A program made the translations under genes and the position numbers. A stretch of DNA of 64,000 nucleotides from Mesorhizobium norvegicum (GTDB taxonomy: Bacteria; Pseudomonadota; Alphaproteobacteria; Rhizobiales; Rhizobiaceae), in the NCBI RefSeq assembly GCF_004919685.1, contig NZ_SMYZ01000066.1, forward strand, positions 1 through 64,000. Reading direction: 5' to 3'. The notes below the pieces were generated by a model. The model was not told the origin of the DNA and did no database searches. It saw only the letters and a program-made list of their open reading frames with translations. Positions 54,734 through 63,824 of this stretch are shown here, in pieces (the first letter of the stretch is position 1; the number at the start of each line of letters is the position of its first letter).

Positions 54734-54735
54734 CC

Positions 54736-54946
54736 GCCCTCGGCTCTGTTCCTCAACACTCAAGGAAACGCCGTTAGCGTGACCCGATTAACGGCGGTTT
54801 TTGCCGATGCGTTCCGGGCGGCCGGCGTGACGGGAACGCTGCATTGTCCGAGGCACACATTTGCGATGACGATGCTGGTACGATTGCAGCGTCAGGCAGC
54901 GACCACGCCGGACCTCAATCCACTGAGATCGCGCAGGTTGCTTTGA
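54736..54946 (+). pseudogene. Tyrosine recombinase (integrase) C-terminal relic
   Basis: ALFLNTQGNAVSVTRLTAVF and LHCPRHTFAMTMLVRLQ match the catalytic domain of phage-type integrases; RHTFA is box II, preceded by Pro instead of the usual Leu. The N terminus and the last part with the catalytic Tyr are missing. It interrupts the nod box at 54719. Confidence 0.7.
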
Positions 54947-54970
54947 GCAGCCCATAGCAAACTCTCTAGT

Positions 54971-55426
54971 CTAGATAATCCGAAAGAGCCGGGGGCCGAG
55001 TTCCTCGAAGCCGTTGCGCAGATAGAAATCGAGCGTGCGCTTCCATTTTGGTTGCCTGGGCGCTGCAAGCTCAAGTCGCTTCCAACCACGCGCACGGCCT
55101 TCCCGCGAGGCGACCTCAAGCAGATGAGGGGCAATCCCTTTGGAGCGCTTTTCGGGTCGAACATACAGCTCCGAAATATAGCCGAACTTGCCTCCTGCAT
55201 AGATCGCCGTGCATTCATTCAGCACCATGATGCCGACCGGCTCGTCATCTGCAGTTGCGATCACTGCGACCACGCCAGCGTCGGCAAGCATTATCTCCGC
55301 GCTTTGTCTCACGTCGTCGGGCGCGGGCGCTTTCCCGCCAGTGAGTTCATCGAGTAGCGCGTGAATAAAACGGACGACCGTCCCTGCGTCCGTTGCGTTG
55401 GCGCGGCGCGTGGATATGGAAGGCAT
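54971..55426 (-). CDS. GNAT-family acetyltransferase
   Basis: 151 residues. The acetyl-CoA fold shows FGYISELYVRPEKRSKGIAP (pyrophosphate loop R/Q-x-x-G-x-A/G variant) and the late LAAPRQPKWKRTLDFYLRNGF. The acceptor is not predictable. It is a single gene beside integrase debris, with a plausible own promoter. Confidence 0.8.
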   Translation of the reverse strand: MPSISTRRANATDAGTVVRFIHALLDELTGGKAPAPDDVRQSAEIMLADAGVVAVIATADDEPVGIMVLNECTAIYAGGKFGYISELYVRPEKRSKGIAPHLLEVASREGRARGWKRLELAAPRQPKWKRTLDFYLRNGFEELGPRLFRII

Positions 55427-55809
55427 ATTTTCTCCTGCTAGTGGTCAAAATCCCGATTGATGCTGCCACCCCGCGCAGATCCGACTCATTCTTTTAAGTA
55501 ACTCGGACGAGTGAACAGCATTTTTCATCAAAAATATGATAAAAGAATGCAAAATATATATTACAAGCATGCAGGATTACGGATGACTTGAGGTGAATTG
55601 CGCAGATAGGGGGCCTGCAAATCAACCTGGTTACTTCGTGACCGCACGGTGAAGCCGCCTTGCCGAGGTCAGATGAAGTTGCAGGTCTAAAAGGGCCTGA
55701 GACAAAAGATACAGCCTGAGATGCTCGTGCGGCCGGAACGCTCGGACAATGCAGTCGAGCAAAGAGGACATCCATGACGGGCGGCGAGAGCGCTCGACGG
55801 TCGCCACAC
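55427..55809. other. AT-rich intergenic stretch
   Basis: About 380 bp; 55500-55600 is unusually AT-rich. Frames present are not protein-like. Confidence 0.4.
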
Positions 55810-56924
55810 TCATTCGGCGCCAGCCGGAACACGAGCCGAGCCGACCGGTGCGCAGAGGCTGGTCGCCGCGCCGATCAAGTCGGACACGTCGGCCTCGGTC
55901 GTCGCGAAAGAGGTGACGAACCTCACGATCCCGGGCTCCCAGCGATCATGGTAGAAGCGGAATCCCATGTCGAGCAGCCCCCGGATCAGGGACGTGGGAA
56001 GTCTGCAGAACAGGATGTTGGCCTCGGGACGCTGCTGGATTTTCACGCCTGGCACCAGGGCCAACCCCCGCGCGAGCGCCGATGCCATCGCATTGGCATG
56101 GGTCGCGTTGCGAAGCCAGACACCGTCCCTCAGATAACCGTCCATTTGCGCCGCCATGAAGCGCATCTTGGAACTCAACTGGCCGGCCCGCTTGCGGCGA
56201 AAGGCGATCGTGCTCGCGAGATCTCTGCGAAACGAGACGACCGCATCGACCCCAAACGTTCCATTCTTCGTGGCGCCAAACGACACAAGGTCGACGCCGG
56301 CCTTCCACGTCATCTCGGCCGGCGAGCAGCCGAGAGTGACGAGGGCGTTGGCGAAGCGAGCACCGTCCATGTGGAGCGGCAGGGTCGCTGACCGGCAGAT
56401 ATGTCCGATCGCCTTGATTTCGTCGAGCGCGTAGACCGATCCCATCTCGGTCGCCTGCGTGATGCTGACGCTGGAGGGCTGGATCGAGTGGATATCGCCC
56501 ACCATGCGCGTTGCATTGGCCGCCAAGGCGTCGATGTCGATTTTGCCAGCCTCGCCTGGAAGCTGCACCAACTTCGCACCGGCTGTGTAGAACTCCGGCG
56601 CGCCGCACTCGTCGCGGTTGATGTGTGCGTCGGCGTCGAGAGGATGCTGCCCCATGGCGGCGTAATCGCCGCCAGCGCCAGCGCGTTCGCCGCCGACCCC
56701 GTCGAAACGAGGAACACGTCGACCGCATGCTCGAACAGCTCGGCGAGCTGGCGCTCGACGGTATGCGTCAGCTCATCGTTGCCGTAGGGAAGCGCCTGAC
56801 CCGACGCGCACGCGGTGATGGCTGCGGTCACCTCGGGGGAGACGCCGGCGATGTTGTCGCTGGTGAAGCCGCGGGGGCGGGTCTGCTTGCTTTCGTTCAT
56901 GGTCTTGACGCTCGTTTCATCCAT
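55810..56924 (-). pseudogene. L-threonine aldolase family, one frameshift
   Basis: The first frame (from 56924) has FTSDNIAGVSPEVTAAITAC, LPYGNDELTHTVERQLAELF and FLVSTGSAANALALAAITPP. Near 56635 it shifts by one base into DADAHINRDECGAPEFYTAG, LPLHMDGARFANALVTLG and the PLP-lysine block VDLVSFGATKNGTFG. Apart from that, the gene is complete (~350 residues, normal for the low-specificity threonine aldolase/beta-eliminating lyase family). It is either a recent pseudogene or a sequencing error. Its substrate would be L-threonine or a similar beta-hydroxy amino acid. Confidence 0.8.
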
Positions 56925-56971
56925 TGAGCGTCCAAGCTAGACGGTTCGCCGCGCGCTTTATTGAACGATAT

Positions 56972-57844
56972 TCAAATCGAGACGTAACGTGCCGGCGTCA
57001 CCCCCAACACCGCCTTGAAGTGTCGGGTCAGGTGGCTCTGGTCCGCGAACCCGACCGCGACGGCAACCTCGGCGACGTGCTGACCTCGCCTCAGCAGCCG
57101 TCGCGCCTCGTCGATGCGGACCTGGATCAGGTAGCGGGTGGGGGGCAACCCGAAATGCGCCTTAAAGCCATCGATCAACGTCGCCTTGGAGCATCCCGCA
57201 AGGGCGGCCAGGGCGGCGAGTTGCAGAACTTCTTCAAAGTGGGCATGGATGAAGTCACATACGTCGCGGAACCTCGGTGGCACGAATTTTGGCTCAGCAA
57301 CGCGCGATCCGCCGGCCTCTGCGAAGACGTGGGCAGGAAACGGATCAGATACTCCTCGATCTCCAGTGCCGAGCTATGCCCATGTTCAAGCAGGCGCCAA
57401 AACGCGCTGAGGCCGTGTGCAACTGGGGCATTCTCCTGGAACGGGCTTTTGAAGTCGATCGTTCCGGGTTCGTTGGCCGCTGTCGTCAAGGACTTGCCGG
57501 ATAAGGCCTTCGGGCATGTAGAAGATCTTCTGGCTCCAGCCAAGATCGTCACCAGCACCCCCGAAATGCGGTTCGCCGGGCGCGAAGGTCGCGACGGTGC
57601 CGCTACCGGCGTGCCAAACCTCACCTCGGCACCAGACATCATGGACGCCTCGCTCGATCAGCCCGATTAGATACTCGTTGTGGACATGCTTGGAAAAATC
57701 CTGCCGGTGATAGTCGGCCGCCAGGTAATCGAGCCCGCCAAGGACATCGGAGTGCTTCATCACCGCACGATTGCGCGGCGGCCGCCCCGAGGGTTCAGAA
57801 CGGCCACGCGCCTTTTCGTCGCATTCTACGGCGGTATCGGCCAC
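56972..57844 (-). pseudogene. AraC-family regulator, frameshifted
   Basis: The N-terminal sensor (YHRQDFSKHVHNEYLIGLIE, GTVATFAPGEPH) is in one frame; the next frame holds the middle; the third ends with the two helix-turn-helix units ALAGCSKATLIDGFKAHFGL and VAVAVGFADQSHLTRHFKAV. Two frameshifts separate the three parts. It is 47 bp upstream of the threonine aldolase on the same strand and may have regulated it. Confidence 0.8.
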
Positions 57845-57990
57845 TTGATGATCAATCCAGGTCGGTCGTCACAACGATATCGTGCACACGTCGCGAATTT
57901 CAAACCGAAGCAGGATTAGTTGCCGCCGAAGAGGGGCCTGCTGCAGGGCGGGCAGCGGATTGGCGGGATTAATCGTGTTTCAAGCTTGGG

Positions 57991-58225
57991 ATGTGGACCC
58001 GAGCGACGCGTGGCCGTGTGGCCGATATCAAGAAGAAGACCAAGCGCTATCCCCTCCGATCTGACGCATGAGGAATGGTCGCGGATAAACCGTTCCTGCC
58101 GGGCGCGGCCAAGACCGGGCGGCGCGTGGTGACGGACCTGCGCGAGGTCTTGAACGCGATCCGCTACATGGCCCGATCAGATGGCGGCTGGCGCATGCTG
58201 CCAAAGGATTTCCCGCCCATATCGG
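57991..58225 (+). pseudogene. IS5-family transposase N-terminal relic
   Basis: RGRVADIKKKTKRYP, then after a one-base shift DLTHEEWSRI and EVLNAIRYMARSDGGWRMLP match the N-terminal DUF4096-like region of IS5-group transposases. The catalytic core is absent. Confidence 0.75.
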
Positions 58226-58254
58226 TCGCGGTCGAGACGCCTTACGGACATGCC

Positions 58255-58440
58255 CACGGACTGCGCCAACTGGCTGGAACGTTCCCCGGCCTGACGGCGA
58301 AGCAGCAGGCGCCGATCAAGGCGCTGAACGCAGAATACGCCAAAACTCGAAGCCGAGGACGAGCGTGCCAACGAACTGCCGGCCGATGTTGACGAACGGC
58401 TACCAGGGGCGGCTACGGCTGCACTCATTGTCGGATCTTC
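58255..58440 (+). pseudogene. ParB C-terminal relic (plasmid type)
   Basis: GTFPGLTAKQQAPIKALNAE and, in the next frame, ANELPADVDERLP resemble the C-terminal coiled region of large plasmid-type ParB proteins. It is frameshifted and truncated at both ends. It is distinct from the parB at 49831. Confidence 0.5.
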
Positions 58441-58507
58441 GACGAAGTCGGACATCAGACACAGCGCTATCGGAGTGACCGCATTGTTCTGCAACGATTT
58501 TCTCATT

Positions 58508-58522
58508 TGGCACGACACATGC
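58508..58522 (+). promoter_or_regulatory. Sigma-54-type promoter
   Basis: TGGCACGACACATGC has the GG and GC doublets exactly 10 bases apart, the -24/-12 layout (consensus TGGCAC-N5-TTGC). It is ~100 bp before the OmpW start. A TGT-N10-ACG near 58430 is one mismatch away from a NifA upstream site (TGT-N10-ACA). Confidence 0.6.
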
Positions 58523-58622
58523 GGGGGCTATCCCGCATGAGCGCTCCGTCAATCTCGATTGATGCGAGCAGGATTCAATCAAGGCGCAGTGCGTCGCTTC
58601 TGAAGATCAAGGAGAGAAAAGT

Positions 58623-59315
58623 ATGGCGAGAGCGCGAATTGGCGTGGCGCGGGCAATGACAGCGGCTGTCGTCCTCATCGTTGCGGGACAGGCCGGCGCG
58701 GCAGATGTTGGGCAAGCCGCGAGCGTCCCGCAGGCAGAAGCCTGCGTCGCGGAAGCGCCAAGCCCCTGGCAAATCCGCCTGCGTGCGTTGGGGGTGATCA
58801 CCGAGGATTCGGGCTATGTCAATGCGGTGCCCGGCTCCGGTCTTTCCTATTCGAACACCGTGACGCCGGAACTCGATATCTCATATTTCTTCACGGACAA
58901 CATCGCCGCCGAACTCATACTCGGCACCACCTATGCCAACATCGACGGCCAAGGTGCGATCGGCGGGCTTGGCAAGGTCGGCAAGGTTTGGCTGCTGCCG
59001 CCAACGGTGACATTGCAGTATCATTTTACCGATTTCGACGCCTTCAAACCCTATCTCGGCGCCGGCGTGAACTATACGATCTTCTATCATCAGCAAGTCG
59101 GCAGCGCCGATGATCTCAAGGTCAAGAACACATTCGGCGCCGCGCTGCAGGTCGGATTCGACTACATGGTGGACGAGCACTGGGGCGTCAACTTCGACGT
59201 GAAGAAGCTTTTCCTCAAGCCCGACTTCGACGTCACTGTCGCCGGCGCCAAGCTCACGGGCAAGGCCAAGCTCGATCCCTGGTTGATAGGCGCAGGTCTC
59301 ACCTACCGCTTCTGA
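58623..59315 (+). CDS. OmpW-family outer-membrane protein
   Basis: 230 residues. A signal peptide (VVLIVAGQAGAADV) precedes the OmpW barrel: PWQIRLRALGVITEDSG, then TPELDISYFFTDNIAAELIL, KPYLGAGVNYTIFYHQQ and the end DPWLIGAGLTYRF with the terminal Phe. Ribosome site AAGGAGAG. OmpW forms an eight-strand barrel with a hydrophobic channel for small nonpolar molecules. The sigma-54-type promoter suggests expression in nitrogen-fixing bacteroids, and it may share transcription with the P450 gene ~95 bp downstream. Confidence 0.88.
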   Translation: MARARIGVARAMTAAVVLIVAGQAGAADVGQAASVPQAEACVAEAPSPWQIRLRALGVITEDSGYVNAVPGSGLSYSNTVTPELDISYFFTDNIAAELILGTTYANIDGQGAIGGLGKVGKVWLLPPTVTLQYHFTDFDAFKPYLGAGVNYTIFYHQQVGSADDLKVKNTFGAALQVGFDYMVDEHWGVNFDVKKLFLKPDFDVTVAGAKLTGKAKLDPWLIGAGLTYRF

Positions 59316-59411
59316 GGACGAACCACACAAAAGGGGCACTTTTCGAAGTCCGCGCGCGGATCATCCGTGCCGAGAAGTGGACCCGCGATGGTTCTTAAAG
59401 GAGTTGTTGGC

Positions 59412-60644
59412 ATGCGCGTAGAAAACGATCATTGCGACGTGATCGGTGTGCCGGCCGCTCCCACGCAACTTGATCGTCTTTCTTCTGCGATTCTGCAGCA
59501 GGGGGGGATGGCGCGAGTGTCGCTGCCAGGCGGTGTGGTGGCCTGGGCGGCAGGCCGTCACCAGACGCTCAGGCAGATGCTTTCCGACCACCGTTTCAAC
59601 AAGGACTGGCGACAGTGGCGGGCGCTGCAGGACGGCGAGATTCCCGAGGATCATCCGCTGATCGGGATATGCAAAGTGGACAACATGACCACGGCGCACG
59701 GCGCCGATCACCGTCGCTTGCGCGGCCTGCTGTCCAGCAGCTTCGCGCCCAGTCGTATCGCCTTGCTGGCGCCACGGATCGAACAATGCGTCGATCGACT
59801 CCTGGCCGAGATGGCGCAGCGCGGCGGCAGTGCCGATCTGATGTGCGAGTTCGCCGTTCCGCTGCCCACCAACGTGATTGCCGAACTGTTCGGTTTGCCG
59901 GACGAACAGCGTGAAGAGATCGTCGCGCTCACCTACAGCCTGGCCAACACCTCCGCCACAGCCGAAGAGGTGCGACAGACGCGGCAGCGCATCCCGGAGT
60001 TCTTCCGTCGCCTTATCGCGCTCAAGCGGGGCCAGCTCGGCGATGATCTGGCTTCGGCCCTGATCGTCGCCCGTGACAAAGGCGAGCTCGTTTCCGACAC
60101 CGAGCTCATCGACATGCTGTTCATGGTGCTCTCTGCGGGCTTCGTGACCACCGCCAGCGTCATCGGCAATGGCGTGCTGGCATTGCTGACGCATCCGCAG
60201 CAACTGCACCTGGTGCGCAGCGGCCAAGTTCCTTGGTCACAGGCGATCGAGGAGATCCTGCGCTGGGGCAGCTCAGCGGCCAATCTGCCGTTCCGCTACG
60301 CCACCCAGGACGTGGAGATCGACGGATGCATGGTCCGCCGCGGCGATGCCGTCCTGATGGCGTTCCATGCGGCGAACCAGGACGAAAAGGCCTTCGGTCC
60401 CGGCGCCGACAGGTTCGATGTCACCCGGCGGCACAACCCGCACTTGTCATTCGGCGAGGGGCCGCATTCCTGCCTGGGCGCTGCGCTGGCGCGCCTGGAA
60501 TTGCGCTGCGCCTTCCCCGCGCTGTTCGGGCGGCTGGAGGATCTGGCCCTGACCATCGCTGCGGAGGACATCGTCTACATGCCGTCTTACGTCATTCGCT
60601 GCCCGCAGCGCCTGCCGGTCAGCTTCCGCCCTTCCGTCGCTTAG
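59412..60644 (+). CDS. Cytochrome P450 (CYP115-like?)
   Basis: 410 residues from the ATG at 59412, with AAAGGAG upstream; the frame opens 15 codons earlier. The heme-Cys loop is LSFGEGPHSCLGAALARLEL, the I-helix region is DMLFMVLSAGFVTTASVIGN, and ExxR is in AIEEILRWGSS. It is a soluble bacterial P450. In rhizobial islands the gibberellin operon starts with CYP115 followed by CYP112, and here a second truncated P450 follows directly, so CYP115 (the gibberellin 3-oxidase) is plausible; the sequence alone does not prove it. Confidence 0.85.
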   Translation: MRVENDHCDVIGVPAAPTQLDRLSSAILQQGGMARVSLPGGVVAWAAGRHQTLRQMLSDHRFNKDWRQWRALQDGEIPEDHPLIGICKVDNMTTAHGADHRRLRGLLSSSFAPSRIALLAPRIEQCVDRLLAEMAQRGGSADLMCEFAVPLPTNVIAELFGLPDEQREEIVALTYSLANTSATAEEVRQTRQRIPEFFRRLIALKRGQLGDDLASALIVARDKGELVSDTELIDMLFMVLSAGFVTTASVIGNGVLALLTHPQQLHLVRSGQVPWSQAIEEILRWGSSAANLPFRYATQDVEIDGCMVRRGDAVLMAFHAANQDEKAFGPGADRFDVTRRHNPHLSFGEGPHSCLGAALARLELRCAFPALFGRLEDLALTIAAEDIVYMPSYVIRCPQRLPVSFRPSVA

Positions 60645-60655
60645 AGAGTGCGGCA

Positions 60656-60905
60656 TTCACCCCGGATTCGGTGATTCCCGGTTCGCCGGGGTGGCTGGTC
60701 TCGCACGACGGGGGCGAGCATGCCCGGTTACGCACGATCGTGGCGCCGGCCTTCAGCAATCGCAGGGTGAAGCTGCTCGCGCAGCAGGTCGAGGCGATCG
60801 CCGCGCAGTTGTTCGAGACGCTGGCGGCCCAGCCCCAGTCCGCCGACCGAGGCGCCACCTCTCCTTTCCGCTTCCGGACATGGTTATCAGCGTGCTGATG
60901 GGCGA
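60656..60905 (+). pseudogene. Second P450, 5'-part relic (CYP112-like?)
   Basis: PGWLVSHDGGEHARLRTIVA and PAFSNRRVKLLAQQVEAIAA match the C-helix region of a P450 (the W/H-x3-R heme-propionate contact). Then a frameshift gives SFPLPDMVISVLMGE. No I-helix or heme loop follows. The gene has lost both its first ~80 codons and its C-terminal two thirds. Confidence 0.7.
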
Positions 60906-61189
60906 ATGCGCAAGCACGCTGAGCGAAGCCGAGCGGGGAACAAATACCGGGATTCGCGGCGGACCGTGACGGCCTCGCCCCACTTTACGCTCTTGAGCCC
61001 GGCGACCTCGATCTGATCCGGCGTCGCCGATGGGGACAAGGATCTCTCCGAGCCTGCACTGATGTGAGGCCGCATCGTACACGGCCTTGGGAGAAAGAGA
61101 CCGATCAGCGCAAGGGCACTATTCGCATCATCACATAAACATCTCGTTATATGTATTGACAAGGAGCGAAGCTGCTGTGATTGTGCGCA

Positions 61190-61365
61190 TGTCATGGTTC
61201 TCCGCGCGGCACTGCCGTAGCGGAGCTAAGAGGGAAGCCGGTGCGATGCCGGCGCTGCCCCCGCAACTGTTAGCGGCGAGCCAAGCCCATTGGTGTCACT
61301 GAGGCGAACGGCCTCGGGAAGACGGGCAGAGGCTTTGACCCGCGAGCCAGGAGACCTGCCACGAC
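61190..61365 (+). ncRNA. Cobalamin riboswitch
   Basis: The conserved elements occur in order: GAGGGAAGCCGGTG (61230-61243), CTGCCCCCGCAACTGT (61255-61270) and the B12 box with GCCAGGAGACCTGCC (61346-61360). It precedes metE, the B12-independent methionine synthase, so cobalamin should repress metE expression and favour MetH. Confidence 0.93.
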
Positions 61366-61469
61366 GAACAACGTCCACGGGCGGGGTGTCTCGGTGGCCG
61401 CGGTAGCCTGGCTTCGTGCCGCCTGCTCGCGCGTTCCTTGTCCCCACGCCCCAACCATCGGGGTATGGC

Positions 61470-63824
61470 ATGACTGTCTCTCAACAAATTCCTGTGGCAA
61501 CGCTCGGCGTGCCGCGTATCGGTCGACGGCGGGAACTGAAATTCGCGCTTGAAAGCTACTGGTCCGGAAAATCGCCCGCTGCCGACCTGCTCGCGACAGC
61601 GAAGGCGCTGCGTGCCGCTGGCTGGAGGGAGCAGCACGATCGCGGCGTGTCGAAAATCCCGTCCAACGATTTCTCGCTTTATGACCATGTGCTCGACACC
61701 GTCGCCATGGTCGGCGCCGTGCCGGCACGATACACCTGGACTGACGGCGAGGTCCCACTCGATACCTATTTCGCCATGGCGCGCGGCAACCAAGGTCAGG
61801 CCGCTGATTGTGGACATGCCGGTGACGAGCATGCGGCCAACGGGCATGGCCTTGCCGCGATGGAAATGACCAAATGGTTCGACACCAACTATCACTACAT
61901 TGTGCCGGAACTTACGGACGATCAGAGCTTTGCCCTCTCGTCGGCGAAACCGGTCGATCATTTCCTCGAGGCCAAGGCGCTCGGCATCCACACGCGCCCG
62001 GTCCTGCTTGGACCGGTTACCTTTCTCAAGTTGGCGAAGTCACCTGAGGAAGGTTTCAACCCTATCGCGCTCCTGCCACGGCTGCTGCCCGTCTACGAGG
62101 AGCTCCTGCGGAGGCTGAAGCTCGCGGGAGCCGATTGGGTGCAGATCGATGAGCCGGCGCTCGTGGTCGATCTGGTTCCCAACGAACGGGATGCGCTCCA
62201 ACTCGCCTACTGCCGGCTGTCAAAAGCAGCACCGGAGTTGAAGATCATAGTCGCTACCTATTTCGGATCGCTGGGAGACAATCTCGAGACCGCAATTTCT
62301 CTGCCCGTGGCGGGACTGCATGTCGATCTCGTGCGCGCTCCAGAGCAGTTGGAGACCGTCGGCCGGCTCGCGCAGAAGGACCTTGTGCTCTCGCTCGGGC
62401 TGATCGACGGCCGCAACGTCTGGCGCGCGAACCTGCCTGCCATACTTGACCGCATCAAGCCGATCGTCGCCGGCTGGCCGCTGGACCGCGTGGAGATCGC
62501 CCCGTCCTGCTCGATGCTGCATGTGCCGATCGACCTGGACATGGAGACGGCACTCGATGCGGACGTGAAATCGTGGCTCGCCTTCGCGGCGCAAAAAACC
62601 GACGAGCTGGTCGTGCTCGCCCGTGCCCTGGCTGAAGGCCGGGACGCGGTCGCCGCCGAACTAGAGGCGTCGGCTGAGGCTGCCGCCGCTCGCGCGACAT
62701 CCGCTAAGGTGCATGATCCGCTCGTCGAAGGTAGGGTCGCCAGCATCAAGGTCGCCATGACGCGCCGGAAGAGCGCATTCGACGTGCGCTCCAAGCTTCA
62801 GGGCGACACGTTTGGCTTGCCATCCTTCCCCACCACGACGATCGGCTCGTTTCCGCAAACAGCCGAGGTTCGCAAGGCGCGGGCAGCCCATGCCAAGGGC
62901 GAGCTGAGTTACGTCGACTATGAGGCCTTCCTGAAAAAAGAGATAGAAGCCGCCGTTCGCTGGCAAGAAGAGATCGGACTCGACGTGCTGGTCCACGGCG
63001 AATTCGAGCGCAACGATATGGTGCAGTATTTCGCCGAGCAGCTCCGCGGCTTTGCCTTCACGCAGCATGGGTGGGTGCAGAGCTATGGCTCGCGCTTTGT
63101 GCGACCCCCGATCATCATTGGCGATGTGTCGCGACAACAGCCGATGACACTACACTGGTGGCGATATGCCCAGTCGCTGACGCTAAAGCCGGTGAAGGGC
63201 ATGCTTACCGGCCCGGTGACGATCCTCAACTGGTCCTTCGTCCGAGACGACCTTGCCCGCTCAGCCGTCTGCCGCCAGGTCGCGCTCGCCATTCGCGATG
63301 AAGTGAGCGACCTCGAAAAGGCCGGCGCCAGGATGATCCAGATCGACGAAGCCGCACTGCGCGAGGGCTTGCCGCTGCGCGAGGCCGACTGGGAGGCCTA
63401 TCTCGACTGGGCCGTCGAATGCTTCCGGCTGGCTTCAACGGCGGTCGGCGATGCGACCCAGATCCACACCCATATGTGCTACTCCGAGTTCGGCGATATC
63501 GTGGACGCGATTGCCGCAATGGATGCCGATGTGATCTCCATTGAAACCTCGCGCTCGCAGATGGAACTGCTCGATACGCTTCGAACCTACAAGTATCCGA
63601 ACGAGATCGGTCCTGGCGTCTATGACATTCACTCGCCGAGGGTCCCGGAAGTGGGCGAGATTTCCAACCTCATCATGCTTGCGCGCGAGCGATTGTTGGA
63701 TGGCCAACTGTGGGTGAATCCCGACTGCGGTCTCAAAACGCGCAGGTGGGAGGAGGTCCGCCCTGCCCTGGTGAACATGGTGGCTGCGGCACGCGCAATC
63801 CGGGAAAAAGCGCAGACCGCGTAG
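61470..63824 (+). CDS. metE: MetE, cobalamin-independent methionine synthase
   Basis: 784 residues from the ATG at 61470 (the frame opens 18 codons earlier, inside the leader). The N-terminal duplicated barrel starts ATLGVPRIGRRRELKFALES; the C-terminal catalytic barrel has FPTTTIGSFPQTAEVRKARA, LVHGEFERNDMV, the zinc His-Cys in QIHTHMCYSEF and the late Cys in WVNPDCGLKTRRW. It transfers methyl from methyltetrahydrofolate polyglutamate to homocysteine without B12. The riboswitch upstream controls it. It looks like a core-genome-type gene and may mark the edge of the island. Confidence 0.96.
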   Translation: MTVSQQIPVATLGVPRIGRRRELKFALESYWSGKSPAADLLATAKALRAAGWREQHDRGVSKIPSNDFSLYDHVLDTVAMVGAVPARYTWTDGEVPLDTYFAMARGNQGQAADCGHAGDEHAANGHGLAAMEMTKWFDTNYHYIVPELTDDQSFALSSAKPVDHFLEAKALGIHTRPVLLGPVTFLKLAKSPEEGFNPIALLPRLLPVYEELLRRLKLAGADWVQIDEPALVVDLVPNERDALQLAYCRLSKAAPELKIIVATYFGSLGDNLETAISLPVAGLHVDLVRAPEQLETVGRLAQKDLVLSLGLIDGRNVWRANLPAILDRIKPIVAGWPLDRVEIAPSCSMLHVPIDLDMETALDADVKSWLAFAAQKTDELVVLARALAEGRDAVAAELEASAEAAAARATSAKVHDPLVEGRVASIKVAMTRRKSAFDVRSKLQGDTFGLPSFPTTTIGSFPQTAEVRKARAAHAKGELSYVDYEAFLKKEIEAAVRWQEEIGLDVLVHGEFERNDMVQYFAEQLRGFAFTQHGWVQSYGSRFVRPPIIIGDVSRQQPMTLHWWRYAQSLTLKPVKGMLTGPVTILNWSFVRDDLARSAVCRQVALAIRDEVSDLEKAGARMIQIDEAALREGLPLREADWEAYLDWAVECFRLASTAVGDATQIHTHMCYSEFGDIVDAIAAMDADVISIETSRSQMELLDTLRTYKYPNEIGPGVYDIHSPRVPEVGEISNLIMLARERLLDGQLWVNPDCGLKTRRWEEVRPALVNMVAAARAIREKAQTA

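Noticed and set aside
55494..55832. 112-residue minus-strand frame
   Set aside because: No protein-like pattern; it overlaps an AT-rich intergenic stretch and the threonine aldolase end.
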